A stretch of 64,000 bases of DNA from Dipteris shenzhenensis (taxonomy: Eukaryota > Polypodiophyta > Polypodiopsida > Gleicheniales). The DNA lies in assembly GCA_047967505.1 (NCBI GenBank), contig CM106541.1, one strand, 5' to 3'. This document shows, one piece after another, positions 23,114 through 33,923 of the stretch (its first letter is position 1; the number at the start of each line of letters is the position of its first letter). Made by a program: the position numbers and the translations under genes. Under the pieces are notes generated by a model. It saw nothing but the letters and a program-made list of their open reading frames with translations. It ran no database searches and was not told the origin of the DNA.

Positions 23114-23545
23114 ATGGATCTTTTTAAGGTAATCGATTCTGTCGAGCAAGCCATTAGCAACCTCAAAGAATGGATTGCCGAGAACCAAGGAAAGAGAGAG
23201 GAGAGAAAGAAAAATCCAGCTCCATTAACCCAGTACGAGAAGGATGACTTTGCTTGTCAGAAGGGCTTAGAGAAGGAAGAGGAAAGAAAAATAAGTATGG
23301 CTACTACTGAAATAGATAAATTGCAATCATATAGGAGAGAGTTGATAGACTTTCAAAGTGAGATATCTTCGCGTGTGGCTCGTTATGGAAGATTTTCCCC
23401 CGAGGAAGCGCAAGCCATTCGGAATAAACAAAGTGTTATGCAGGAGAAAATTCATCAATCCTTACTTCTCTTCTATAATTTTAACTACATCGATGAGGAA
23501 GCGATGAGCTCAGTTGAATGGGTTGAATTTAGGCTAAGGACTTGA
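23114..23545 (+). CDS. 143-aa small element-encoded protein (intact)
   Basis: An unbroken frame beginning MDLFKVIDSVEQAISNLKEW. I chose this start because the outer copy (31,169) and the diverged minus-strand paralog (30,069) both begin here with MD, and the upstream in-frame codons lie in leader repeats. Predicted mostly helical: an N-terminal amphipathic segment, a charged coiled middle (EKEEERKISMATTEIDKLQ), RYGRFSPEEAQAI, then a short C-terminal helix with WVEFRL. No known motif, signal peptide or membrane segment. It shares a scaffold with the paralog (LKxW, APLT, YGRF, YxDDxE/YIDEE) at low identity, so the family is maintained. It is the only intact gene of the inner element. Function unknown; I would guess an accessory or regulatory protein of the transposon. 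Confidence 0.7.
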   Translation: MDLFKVIDSVEQAISNLKEWIAENQGKREERKKNPAPLTQYEKDDFACQKGLEKEEERKISMATTEIDKLQSYRRELIDFQSEISSRVARYGRFSPEEAQAIRNKQSVMQEKIHQSLLLFYNFNYIDEEAMSSVEWVEFRLRT

Positions 23546-23843
23546 AAATAGAAAATTCATCGAATTGAATGGCTGTAGTCTTGAAAATCTCAGGCTTAAC
23601 TTTTGAAGGTGTTTATTAACACCATTAAATATTAAGAGAGTTTACAACAACCGAATCTTATTTTTTCATGTAACTTATGTAGGCTGCGTTAAATTTTATA
23701 ATTTTAGTTTCATGTCCTTAAAAAATATATAAAAAAATGCTTGTTTTTATGTTTTTATATGTGCTTTGAAGATTGGGTTTTTCTTAAATTTTATCTGAAA
23801 ACTAGTCCAAAAGTATATGTAAAAACGAATTTGTACATTGACA
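23546..23843. other. right subterminal region of the inner element
   Basis: AT-rich 3' end of the small gene. It carries gtccaaaagtatatgtaaaa ahead of the terminal repeat and is near-identical to 32,030-32,190 at the right end of the outer copy. No gene. Confidence 0.6.
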
Positions 23844-23870
23844 AGTCCAAAATTAATGAAATAAGTGTTT
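23844..23870 (-). repeat. right terminal inverted repeat of the inner element
   Basis: 27 bases ending aatgaaataagtgttt, exact reverse complement of 4,806-4,832. The next bases (agattgtttcttctttc) resume outer gene X. Confidence 0.85.
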
Positions 23871-26800
23871 AGATTGTTTCTTCTTTCTAAGAAAGATGCA
23901 ATGCACTTTGTGATGCCGCCACCAAAAGCACCTAGATTTCTTGAATTGGTTCCTGCATTGGAGATCCTCCAACATGTGTGGGAGGAATTTCCCATTGAGG
24001 AAGCAAGAAAAATGCAGTCAAAGATTATCCTTTAATACTTTCAGGGTGTCATTGAACAAGGTTCAACTTCATTGGAGGGACCTAAGGTGCAAGAATCCAC
24101 GCATGAGAAAGGAAGTGATGAGACATGCCATGTAGACCTGGTTCATGGTAATACAAATGAGAGAGGAACTGGAGTGGATGAGACAGAACACATTGTAGCA
24201 TTGGATGAGGGTCTTGTACACGTGGATGCTTACAAGGGATCTACATCTGAGATAGGAATTGAATTGGTGGAGACAGGACATGCATCAAATGATACAGGAC
24301 ATGCACATGCTTCTTAGATAGAAATTGAATTGAGTGAGACAGGACATGCATCAAATAAGATAGGACATGCACACACATCTCTTGTTCATGGTATTACTCA
24401 CTTAGATGGTGTAACTCATGAAGTTAATGGAATAACAGAACAAGTGAAGCCCTTAAGTATACCTAAAGTTGAGGCAATAGAAGAAGTAGGGCAATCTAAA
24501 GCGGTTCACATAGAGCCCCTAAAAAATAAACCCCGACGTCAAATGCAAAAGGCACGACATGAATTGAGTGAGACACGACATGCATCAGATAAGACAGGAC
24601 ATGCACACACATCTCTTGTTCATGGTATTACTCACTTAGATGGTGTAACTCATGAAGTTGATGGAATAACAGAACAAGTGAAGCCCTTAAGTATACCTGA
24701 AGTTGAGGCAATAGAAGAAGAAGTAGGGCGATCTAAAGCAGTTCACATTGAGCCCCTAAAAAATAAACCTCGACGTCAAATGCAAAAGGCAAGTACTTCA
24801 CGAGCTACAGTTCCAAGTCCTATAACTGGAAAAAGAGGTTGTTCATATACAAAGAAAGGGCAAAGAAGAGAAGAGGAAGAACATGAAGAGGATGCGGAGG
24901 GTCTTGAAATGGAGTCAGATCTAGAAGCAGAAATGTTATCAATGAAGAACCTAAGTCTTCGCTTGAATGAGGCTGTGACAGATGAGGATCCAGGATATAT
25001 ATGGGGCCAGAAGACTCAAGTTATACATGCTTCAATGGTGGTCAAAGCAAGTGTCTTCACCAATAGTAAGACCTTAGATATTGTCTATGCTGAAAAGATT
25101 TTTCAGGCTTTGATTGATGGAAAAAAACCAATTTTTTCTAATTTGGTACTCTGTCCAAGAGCATTTTGGCCAGTCATAGGAGATTATAGTCAATCCATCA
25201 ATTTCTCTCAGCCTATAGATTTTTAGATGCAATTCACTAAGTTCCTCGAAAATAAAGTTCCCTCACTTCAAGAAGGACAGAGTTCAGTGAATGATCCAAA
25301 ACGACATATAAAGGATGCTAAGAGAAATTTCTTAGCTCATTGCACATTTGAGGCAATAGATGGTTAGCACTATGCCTATGTGTGTAATGAGCACTCTAGA
25401 GAGGCATACAACAAAGGAGAAACTACTTATCAAACCTTTGCGAGTGTGCCTCAATTTCACTACTATTCTATATGCATTTGTATCTTCAAGAACGAGAAAA
25501 AATATTTGATTGATTCGGAAAGACTTAATCATGACATTTATGCACTACGAAAAATCACCTCCACTTCAGAGATGTTGCTCAAAGCTAGGAACATATGGAG
25601 AACTTTTCATTCTCTTGTGACCACTCTCAAAAGAACTGCAATTAAAGTGGAAGCGGATAATCTTGTTGACTTCTACACATGCTTGAGTGCCATTGTACTA
25701 AGGGGAAAGTAGGAAAGAGCAAAGGTCATTACAAGCTTTAAGACAGTAAGGGATAGGTATCAAAACTACACAAGCATACTTTTCCGTAGTGATGAAGTTT
25801 TTCATTAGATCAAAGACGTGTGTCTTGCATGTGAGAAGGGAGATGTCTCACATGAGGCTCCATCATTGATTAAAGACAAGACAAAAAAGATTGAGAAAAA
25901 AGAGATGATAGCTCGAATGTGGAGGCCTCTAAGAAACTTACCAGAAAAATATGCAAGTCTTACTGCAGAGAAATCAATGTCCAAAGAATGGTTTTTTGGC
26001 AAAAAGGATAAAGATCATTGCATGGAAGATTGCATCATCCAACAGGTCAAGCGTGATGCAGTAAAGAGTGCAATTGAATATTTGTTGGTAGAAAAAAATA
26101 TTCCAATTAGCCAATGTAAAATTGATCATAGCATTGTGAGGCAGATGGCATTAGCTTTACCGTCAGCTAAACAGAAGGCTTGGGCACATAAATGGGTGAA
26201 GGTAGAAGATGATGGATCTGAAATTACTCCTATGACAAGTGACATTCCGGAAAATGTGTATACATATGCACAAAAAGTCATCAACAAGCACACTCTCAGA
26301 AAAGAAAAAACTTTGAACAAGGGCTTTTTTTTCAGACATGAAATCATTTCAGAGTTTGGAAAGAGTGTTGAGTGCAAGGGAGTTTCATTTAATGATTTTT
26401 TGTCCGACGACACCGCTTGGGAGAGGCCTCAACTTTTCTTTGTCTATGAAATATCACGAGATGAGATTCGTCATCTCCTTGACAGAATATTACATACCAC
26501 CATTGGTAGAGTGGGACTATGTAATATAGTTATATTTGCTGATAAAGATGATAAGGAAAAAATGTCTGCTACCCTAGAAAAACAATATGGCAATGAGCTT
26601 AAGATTTACAATGGTATATACTTATGAAAAAGGGACAAGAGAGAATGCGGTCTCAAGATACAGAGTCTTGAAACCTTTTTCTTGTGCATGAAGAGCCCTT
26701 ACAATGATCACTCCTTACAGAACAACATAAGAGGGAATGCAAAGAGATTGCAACTACTGTTGGAAGAGCATGAAGCTCCAAGTCCCCTCCATCGCAATAC

Positions 26801-27208
26801 AAATCACTATGAAAGGCTAGCAAAAAGTGCTGATCTTTTAATTACTATAATGAAATTTTTGTTGTCGTCTGGATGGGAAGTCACATTGTGTCAAATGGGA
26901 CATTTGTTTGAAGCTCTTATCAGAAAAGGACACCATGTAAATATATTGAGAGTCCTGCTTGCTTGGAATACCTTGATACCGTGGCTTCTCTCACAATAAA
27001 GTATGATAAGAAAGGTTTAATCTCACATGAAGAGGATGCTAACATAGAGATGGTCATGTATGATGAGAGCAAGAAAGATGATGAAAATGTTGAAAGCTCT
27101 AGATATGATAGTGAGGACACCAGTGATAGTAAGGAAGTTGAAGAAGATGGATATGACACTCACCTTGCCTCAGAAGGTTACATAAAAAGACCACGAAGAT
27201 ATCTAGAG
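23871..27208 (+). pseudogene. gene X exon 2, outer copy, remainder after the insertion
   Basis: Starts SFLLSKKDAMHFV where the 4,521-4,805 fragment stops and is collinear with 16,585-19,649. Stops relative to the inner copy include TAA at about 24,033 (GAA), TAG at 24,315 (CAG), TAG at 25,224 (GAG), TAG at 25,366 (CAG), TAG at 25,711 (CAG), a stop made by a 3-base insertion at 25,806, and TGA at 26,626 (AGA). It keeps the 11 bases (25,417-25,430 area) that the inner copy lost, so the two together define the ancestral frame. The methyltransferase-like core is preserved, including FFVYEI in place of a catalytic motif. It ends at the donor GAG|GTATGA. Confidence 0.85.
24327..24800 (+). repeat. 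tandem duplication inside outer gene X
   Basis: A block of about 240 bases coding for SETGHASNKIGHAHTSLVHG through KNKPRRQMQKA is present twice (about 24,327 and 24,563); the inner copy has it once. The frame is preserved across the junction. Confidence 0.85.
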
Positions 27209-27311
27209 GTATGAAAACTTATGTTTAATTTTCTTTATTCATTTAAAGGTCTTTTTAAATTTATAATTAATTTAAAATTTTGAATCTCATAATTATTTTA
27301 TCCTTTTATAG

Positions 27312-28963
27312 GAGAAGGGAAAGGAGGAGGATCAGGAGGACATAGCTAGAGTAGAGAATATAGAAAGTAATTACGTCAATGAGATGCATCCTATGCAATG
27401 CGCACATTCATTTATGTTTTCTATTTTGATGTGTAGATCGGCTCGAAAGTTGGTAGGAGCTATAGATGCACTTATGAAAATGGAAGGTGACTTAGAAGAT
27501 CAAATAGAGTATGTAACATGCCCTGCAGCAAAGCAGAATGATGATCACAGTTGTGGGTGGAGAGTCAGATATAACTGCTTTTTGCTCCTTGCTCAAATTT
27601 TTAATTTGAGCGATGGTGAAACCTCATTGTCGACATATATAGACTTGCATCTATATGCATTTATGTCATCTATCATTAAGGCATTTATTGATAACATGGT
27701 GAAGCATCCAAAGGAAACATTGGTTGCTACGCCCATAAGTTGTCCTAATGTAACCGTTGTATTAGACGAAATGAGGAGCTCTTTTGAGGTTAGGGTTATC
27801 ATTAGCAAGCAACCTCGTGCTTTGACATTTGGTAGTGAGGAAGTTACAATCCTCTCTGACCCTTTGAAAGAGGCTAATGACAAAGTCATGATGGCCATCC
27901 TCAGGTTTGATATGAACATCTCTTGGCTTGATACTTCAATCATTTGATTCAATCTGCTTCTAACATTTGTTTATTTATTGTTGCAATACGGTTATATCTC
28001 ACTTTCCTAGATCAGTACAGAATCGCGTGTGTATGCTCGATTCTCTCCTTTCACTTGTACTTAGTGATACCAAGAAGACGGTAGATGATGTTTGTTCAAT
28101 GCTAAAACCTTTAGACTTGGATGGCACGCTAGTTGTCTTTATGCCATCTTATGAGAAGTATCGTCTCAATCTTTCTTTTACTCTTTTATTTGTAATATTG
28201 TGTCAATTAATACTTAATATTGTGATAAATCTAAGTATCGCTCTTTATTGGTGATGTATCTCACATTGGAGCCTGATAGTATGGGATCTTGATGACAACC
28301 ATTGTTGGTTTGTTAATTCATTTACAAGCTTTCACGGGGTGTTCAAGGAAGTGTTCTTTTATCATATCATTATGAACATGCATCTTACTATTTACTACAC
28401 AAATTCACTTTGTCATATGTCATGATGGATAGATCTGCAAACAAGTTAGTTTCTGCGATTATGAAAATCAGGGAGCATCAAGATGAACCAAATTTCCAGA
28501 CACGCCTCGCAGTGGAGCAAAAAGACAAGGTTAGTAGTGGGTGAATAATTGCCTACAACTTCATGTTGTTCCTCAATGAAATTTTTGAACATGTCTCAAT
28601 AGAAGCATATACAAAGCTCGAGCTACAAGATTTTATGGCTAAGACTGTTCACTACCTAGCTGCTACCATTGGGAAACAACATGATGGACTCAATGAAGAA
28701 CCTGAGGGAGCCAAAGAAAAACAAGAGACAATTCAATCTCCTTCTGCATCACAGCCTCAAGTAGAAGCATTACAGTCTCCATTTGAATTAAAGACTCAAT
28801 GCATTCTTCCTACACAAGAAGTAGAGACTCAATGTGCATCTACAACATCACATCTTGCAAAGGAGGAAGATATTGAGTCTATCCCAATTGCACCAGAAGT
28901 AGAATCTCAATGTACACCATCCACACAAGAAGTAGAGACTCAATGTACTCTTAGAGAATCATA
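27312..28963 (+). pseudogene. Ulp1 modules of outer gene X, decayed
   Basis: A deletion of about 650 bases joins exon 3 (after agtagagaatatagaaag at 27,367) to the intron ahead of exon 6, removing the His half of module 1. QNDDHSCGWRV remains near 27,535. Splice sites of module 2 are lost: acceptor gcag is gcaa at 27,983, donor gtaagt is gtatcg at 28,158, and caggtaag is caaggaag at 28,346. The second-module site is again Ser (SSG) and is followed by TGA at 28,543 where the inner copy has TGG. The tail repeats (ETQC) persist to a TAG at 28,963 that replaces CAG. Confidence 0.85.
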
Positions 28964-29205
28964 GCCTCAAGAGGACTCATCAAACTCTGTTCAGTTGTAA
29001 AACATGTAGAAAGAAACGTGAGACCTTGAAGATTTTTATATTGTTTGTATTGACTAATGATAGTGTTTTTTAAACTTATGTTAAATGCTACAATACATTA
29101 GGATATTTACTTATGATATTTATTCTATTTGTATTATTATTGTATTAGCAATTCTAAAAAAATAAATTGTATTAGCAATTCTAATATGATCTACTCAGCC
29201 CTACC
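28964..29205. other. 3' flank of outer gene X, no gene seen
   Basis: AT-rich, matching 22,070-22,200 of the inner copy and then diverging, with a short duplication of taaattgtattagcaattct at about 29,130-29,185. Confidence 0.5.
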
Positions 29206-29616
29206 AGACTTGTTGCAGAGAATACAAAACTATTACAAGCCATAGAGGCCAAGATCACACTAGAAGATCTCATAATTAGTATCTCTTATCTTCTCAACAA
29301 TCCAATCTTCCACAGACTCCACGTCCATATCCTTAACATAATTACAATGAAGGAAGAAATTCAAGCAATCATGATGGACAAGCCACAGACTCCACATCCA
29401 TATCCTCAACATAATTACAATGAAGGAAGAAATTCAAGCAATCATGATGGATAGGTCACAAAGGCCGAGATCACACTAGAAGATCTCATCATTAGTATCT
29501 CTTATCTTCTCAACAATCCAATCTTCCACAGACTCCATTTCCGTATCGTCAACATAATTACAATGAAGGAAGAAATTCAAATAGTCACTAGACAGGCCAC
29601 AGAGGCCGAGATCACA
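29206..29616 (-). repeat. tandem copies of the 3' coding end of the small minus gene
   Basis: The block running from gagatcacactagaagatct to gaaggaagaaattcaa (about 135-215 bases) occurs about three times before the intact gene end. In minus orientation each unit repeats the C-terminal codons (NFFLHCNYVDD, EDWIVEKI). Units differ by several substitutions. Confidence 0.7.
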
Positions 29617-30069
29617 CTAGAAGATCTCATCATTAGTATCTCTTATCTTCTCAACAATCCAATCTTCCATGGACTCCAATTCCGTATCGTCAACATAATT
29701 ACAATGAAGAAAGAAATTCAAACAGCCACAGATTGTTTGTTTATAATCTCTTTGGGAGGCCTTTATTGTTCTTTCAGCATCCCGATCAAATCGGCCATAT
29801 CGAGTGCTTCGATAACGTAGGTTGCTTAAGAAGTCCAAGGGATCTTGTCGTGCTTTTATAATACATTGTAAAAGTCTTTCGCTCTCTGCTATCTTCTGAG
29901 TCTCCTCCCTCTCTATCCACCTCTGTGCATCGAATTCCTCTCTCTCCATCCATGTGAGTGGAGAGCCTTGTCGAATTCTTGCATCACTCCTTGCTCCTTG
30001 GTCAATAACCCATTGTTTGAGACTGTCGATTCCAGACTTCACATCTCCAATGATGCCAAGGACATCCAT
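29617..30069 (-). CDS. 150-aa diverged paralog of the element small protein (intact)
   Basis: Starts MDVLGIIGDVKSGIDSLKQW at 30,069 and runs without a stop to 29,617. It aligns end to end with the 143-aa protein at 23,114: MDxxxxIxxVxxxIxxLKxW, then SPLTWMEREEF against APLTQYEKDDF, STRYGRF against VARYGRF, and NYVDDTELESMEDWIVE against NYIDEEAMSSVEWVE. The tail is longer (KIRDTNDEIF). Charged and helical, with no signal peptide. The inner element has no copy at this place, so it was gained by the outer copy or lost from the inner. An intact frame in a decayed neighbourhood suggests recent arrival or selection. Function unknown. Confidence 0.65.
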   Translation of the reverse strand: MDVLGIIGDVKSGIDSLKQWVIDQGARSDARIRQGSPLTWMEREEFDAQRWIEREETQKIAESERLLQCIIKARQDPLDFLSNLRYRSTRYGRFDRDAERTIKASQRDYKQTICGCLNFFLHCNYVDDTELESMEDWIVEKIRDTNDEIF

Positions 30070-31168
30070 GGTGGGTGGAGAGATGATAAATTAAGAGTGA
30101 TAAACGAAGAATGTGCTTGTAGAAGGACTAGAATGGACGAAAGAAGGGAGTCTAATTATATTATTCTTGTCTTCAATCACTTTATTTCATAGATTTAAAC
30201 TGATTCAAAATCTATCATCTCATGTGTCTCTCACATTTATGGTCTTTTATTTTTTACTTCACTTAATGAACAACTCACCTCTCTAAATTTATTAAATTGG
30301 TTTTACTTTTTTGAAAGTCTAATTTATTATATACAATAAATATCTTATGATGAGAATCTAATAATTATATCATTCTTATGTTCCATCACTTTATTTTATA
30401 GATTTCAATGTACTCAAAATCTATCATCTCACATGTCTCACATTATGGTCTTGCATCAGCAAGTCTAACTTATATTATATTTAAAAAATATCTCATGATG
30501 AGATTCTAATAATTATATCCTTCTTGTGTTCCATCATTTTATTTTATAGATTTCAATGTACTAATCACTGTCTTACATGTCTCAAATGTCTCGCATTACG
30601 GTCTTGCATCCCATCATCTTATTTTATAGATTTAAATGTACTCACTATCTTACATGTCTCACATGTCTCGCATTACGGTCTTGCATCTGTTACTTCAGAT
30701 AATCTAGCCATCTCAGCCTCTACCAATTCTTTATTCTAAATCTTTCATCCCACATTATGAGTCTGTAGTTCTATAAATCCCCTAATAGTCGTTCGTCTTC
30801 TATATCTCACCCGCAGCAAACACTTCTTCCACTTTACTCTTCTTACCTTACTCCTCTCCTCAAGCTTGCTCCTTCCATCTTGCCCGCAGCCTTACCTCCT
30901 CTTCTCAAGCATACTCCTTTCATCTTGCCTTACCTCCTCTAGTTACCTTCCTCACTCTCGTTACCTTCCTCCTCTTGTTTGTCTTCTATATCTCACCCAC
31001 AGCAAACACTTCTTCCACTTTGCTCTTCTTACCTTACTCCTCTCCTCAAGCTTGCTCCTTCCATCTTGCCTGCAGCCTTACCTCCTCTTCTCAAGCATAC
31101 TCCTTTCATCTTGCCTTACCTCCTCTAGTTGCCTTCCTCACTCTCGTTACCTTCCTCCTCTCATTTTT
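30070..31168 (+). repeat. duplicate of 22,250-23,113: leader region of the second small gene
   Basis: Repeats the AT-rich block with cattacggtcttgcatc words (30,590-30,690) and the pyrimidine-rich tandem block (30,785-31,160) found before the gene at 23,114. No gene; open frames here are products of the ctc/ttc repeats. Confidence 0.7.
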
Positions 31169-31603
31169 ATGGATCTTTTTAAGGTAATCGATTCTGTCGA
31201 GCAAGCCATTAGCAGCATCAAAGTATGGATTGCCGAGAACCAAGGAAAGAGAGAGGAGAGAAAGCAAAATGCAGCTCCATTAACCCAATACAAGAAGGAT
31301 GACTTTGCTTGTCAGAAGGGCTTAGAGAAGGAAGAGAAAAGAAAAATAAGTATGGCTACTACTGAAATAGATAAATTGTAGTCATATAGGAGAGAGCTGA
31401 TAGACTTTCAAAGTGAGATATCTTCGCATGTGGCTCATTATGGAAGATTTCCACCCCAGGAAGCGCAAGCCATTCGGAATAAACAAAGTGTTATGTAGGA
31501 GAAAATTCATCAATCCTTACTTCTCTTGTATAATTTTAACTACATCGATGAGGATGAGATGAGCTCAGCTCTTGAATGGGTTGAATTTAGGCTAAAGTCT
31601 TGA
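31169..31603 (+). pseudogene. broken copy of the 143-aa small gene
   Basis: Begins MDLFKVIDSVEQAISSIKVW and matches 23,114-23,545 closely. It has TAG at 31,379 (CAA in the intact copy) and TAG at 31,496 (CAG in the intact copy). The frame is otherwise kept to the stop at 31,601, with one extra codon (SALEWVEF against SVEWVEF). Confidence 0.85.
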
Positions 31604-32215
31604 AAATAGAAAATTCATCAATCCTTCTCTTCAATAATTTTAACTACATCGATGAGGATGAGATGAGCTCAGCTCTTGAATGGGTTGAATTTAGGCTATA
31701 GTCTTGAAAATAGATTTGCCTTCCAATGAGAGGCTTATTGTAACTTTTGGTGTTTTTCAACACCTTTATAAATATTGTGAGAGTTTGCTACTTCCACTTG
31801 TAACTTTTGGAAGTGTTTCCTAAACACTATTATAAATATTAATAGAGTTTACAATTACTGAACCACTGTTTTTTGTGTAAACCACTAATTGTAACTTTTG
31901 GTGTTTGTCAAATTCTATTATAAATATGGTGAGAGTTTCTTTAATACTGTAACTTTTGAAGGTGTTTATTAACACCATTAAATATAAGAGAGTTTACAAC
32001 TGCTGAATCTTATTTTTTCATGTAACTTATCTAGGCTGCATTAAATTTTATAATTTTAGTTTCATGTTCTTAAAAAATATATTAAAAAATGCTTTTTTTT
32101 ATGTTTTTATATGTGCTTTGAAGATTGGGTTTTTCTTAAATTTTATCTGAAAACTAGTCCAAAAGTATATGTAAAAATGAATTTGTACATTGACAAGTCC
32201 AAAATTAATGAAATA
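31604..32215. repeat. tandem 3' duplication and right end of the outer element
   Basis: Bases 31,616-31,710 repeat the last 95 bases of the small-gene copy. Next come three diverged repeats of tgtaacttttggtgtttttc-type words (31,740-31,980), then the right-end sequence shared with 23,690-23,860. Confidence 0.7.
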
Positions 32216-32229
32216 CATAGTTTCTTACC

Positions 32230-33226
32230 ACTATGGAGTCATCATGCTCAATCCCTTCCTCTTTGTCAATGAAAATGGATCCAGAGGTGTCCTAGTATCT
32301 GGAGTGAAATGTGGAGGCTTCTTCTGGAACATCAGGTAAGTCAGAGTAGATTGATGTCTCTGCATCTTTGATTTGGGCCAATGTTAAAGCAAGAACCTCT
32401 TCTATTAAGTCATCTACTCCCAAAAACCTAGGTTCTTGCATAGTCGTGTCCACCTCATATCCACACAGGATACCAAGACCTTCATCCTCCCGGAGACCAA
32501 ACAAAACCTCTTTGTCATGGAGAAAGAGGTAATGTTCTCCATCGACAAGAAGGGGAGCAAGAAACCATATCATTGTTGTGGGGTCAATAGAGGTGGTGCT
32601 CGAGGTGGATGGAATTTGAGAAGTAGAATGGGGTTCAGGAGGTCGCTGGAGCACTTCCAGGGCCAATGTAGCTTCCTGCTCCTCAGCTTCTTCATCTATG
32701 GGCTCTTCATTGTAGATGTTGGGCTCATCTACAGAAATAAGAGGATCAGAAAGGGCAGGGGCAGGGTCCGGGGGTAGGGTCCGGGGCTTGAGGTTGAGGC
32801 CTCCTCTTCCATTTGTCCCTCCTAGGGAAGAAAAATAAAGGTCATTTCCTAGGATAGGAACCTATTTCCTATGTTTTTGATGACTCCACATGCTAGGAGG
32901 TCATCAGTGTCCACCTCCCTAAACCCTAGGGGTGTGAGCTAGGCCCAAAAGCCATCTAAATGCTTCATGAACCTAGGTTCTGGATTGAACAAGTACTTCA
33001 AATAATCAATTGGGACCCATCTTTTTGTAGAATCGTTAAGTTGATATGCAAAACTCGCGATGTAGTCTTGCATGTACTTGATGAGGTCTTCAAAATCATC
33101 TCGCGCTCCCAAGTAGGTGCCTAGGACATCTATGCTCTTATCAAAGACTAGAAATAACTCCTCCTCTCTAACAATTAATGGAGTACGGGAGATGAAATCA
33201 TGGCAGGTAGACCTAACAGAATCCAT
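32230..33226 (-). pseudogene. LRED-type element gene, copy 1 (fragmentary)
   Basis: Minus-strand exons. One runs from acceptor ttccctag near 32,822 to donor GTG|GTAAGAAA near 32,230. It encodes an acidic leader (NEEPIDEEAEEQEATLALEV), then LLVDGEHYLFLHDKEVLFGL and REDEGLGIL, and has a stop (RY*DTSG) near 32,293. Upstream, 33,226-32,939 encodes MDSVRSTCHDFISRTPLIV to KHLDGFWA. The segment G-x-x-Y-x-F-L-x-D-x-E-x-x-F-x-LRED is shared with the gene at 54-56 kb, so the two are paralogs. In both places it lies on minus, upstream of plus-strand Ulp1-element DNA. No known family recognised. The outer element's right end abuts the intron after the 32,230 donor. Confidence 0.5.
32823..32938 (-). other. 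intron between LRED copy 1 exons
   Basis: Ends in an acceptor (cttccctag) on minus. The donor is probably GAG|GTGGAC near 32,913, which would require reading through the TAG after GFWA. Confidence 0.3.
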
Positions 33227-33602
33227 GGTAGTTTGGTAGCTAGGAGAACTATGGCTATAATAATGAAACTTTGAAACTAAAATATATACCTAAATGTTCT
33301 AAATATAAAAAATAAAAATAATTATAAAATTTTTGGGAAAAACTTGACATTGACATGAAACAAAACCATTCAAAACATCAAAATTAATTGCACCACCATT
33401 AATTGGAAAATGTCAAGATCCACAATGTTCCACCCTACATTTTCTAGATGATCTTCAATATTGCAGGAGGGATAAGAGTGGCACTATGCATGAGATTCTC
33501 TGCACGCTTTCCTAACCTTTCACCATTTAAGGTAAAGTGAAAGGACTCAGACATGCCATCCTCCATGACTAATAGGTGTTCCCGCATGTCCCTGAGAGTC
33601 CA
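33227..33602. other. AT-rich spacer, no gene seen
   Basis: A possible acceptor (ttctcctag on minus) lies about 20 bases before the ATG at 33,226. Nothing else is recognised. Confidence 0.3.
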
Positions 33603-33923
33603 CTATGATGTGACAATCACATTCTTGACATCTCCTAAATGAGAACCAATACATAAACTTACCCCTGTATTATCATCATCGTTAGAGTCAAGGGGGAGCC
33701 AATTGCCACCTTTTTTCTTCCAGTGCCTACATTGGAAAGCAAAATATAACATTTGGCGAGAGATGTGATACTTGACAACCACATTGTCCTTACATACATG
33801 GCATTGAAACATTATATCACCCTTTTGTTCACCTAACCTACTTCCCCAATTCACCCCAAGAAATTCCTCAAGGGCATTCTCATGTAGGCACTTGCATGAC
33901 CACATGGTTTTTGTTATGTGCAT
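33603..33923 (-). pseudogene. unidentified exon with a CxxC pair
   Basis: A 106-codon frame with protein-like composition: MHITKTMWSCKCLHENALEE, then FQCHVCKDNVVVKYHISRQM and FQCRHWKKKGGNWLPLD. The C-H-V-C and later H/C residues could form a zinc site. It lies upstream of the LRED copy 1 exons on the same strand and may belong to that gene. I do not recognise the family and no clean splice sites were found. Confidence 0.35.

Larger units (their letters stand above)
4806..23870. mobile_element. 19-kb DNA transposon (inner copy) with 27-bp terminal inverted repeats
   Basis: The left end starts AAACACTTATTTCATTAATT at 4,806 and the right end is its exact reverse complement, ending at 23,870; 27 bases match perfectly. 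Both ends then carry spaced copies of TTTTGGACT, like subterminal repeats. The flanks are two halves of one interrupted gene (outer gene X) whose uninterrupted form is visible at 16,560-16,600. Flanks read ...caatag and agattg..., which fits a 2-bp AG duplication; the duplication is too short to be certain. Cargo: a DUF7869-like gene (minus), gene X with tandem Ulp1 modules (plus) and a 143-aa gene (plus). The superfamily is not clear; CACTT plus subterminal repeats recalls CACTA, but a 3-bp target duplication is not seen. Confidence 0.8.
23871..32215. mobile_element. right half of the outer copy of the transposon
   Basis: It contains the remainder of outer gene X, a minus-strand small-protein paralog not present in the inner copy, a broken copy of the 143-aa gene, and the same right-end sequence (through gtccaaaattaatgaaata at 32,215). 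The last bases of the terminal repeat are missing: catag replaces agtgttt. Its left half is 1-4,805 and continues beyond the window. Confidence 0.75.

Noticed and set aside
4806-23870. Assigning the element to CACTA on its CACTT ends
   Set aside because: A CACTA-type 3-bp direct target duplication is not seen: the bases beside CACTT are aaa on one side and ttt on the other, which extends the inverted repeat instead.
5581-31603. RNA editing or stop-codon reassignment to explain the in-frame stops
   Set aside because: Stops of all three types occur alongside indels and lost splice sites in the outer copy, so ordinary decay is enough; nuclear editing of this kind is not established.
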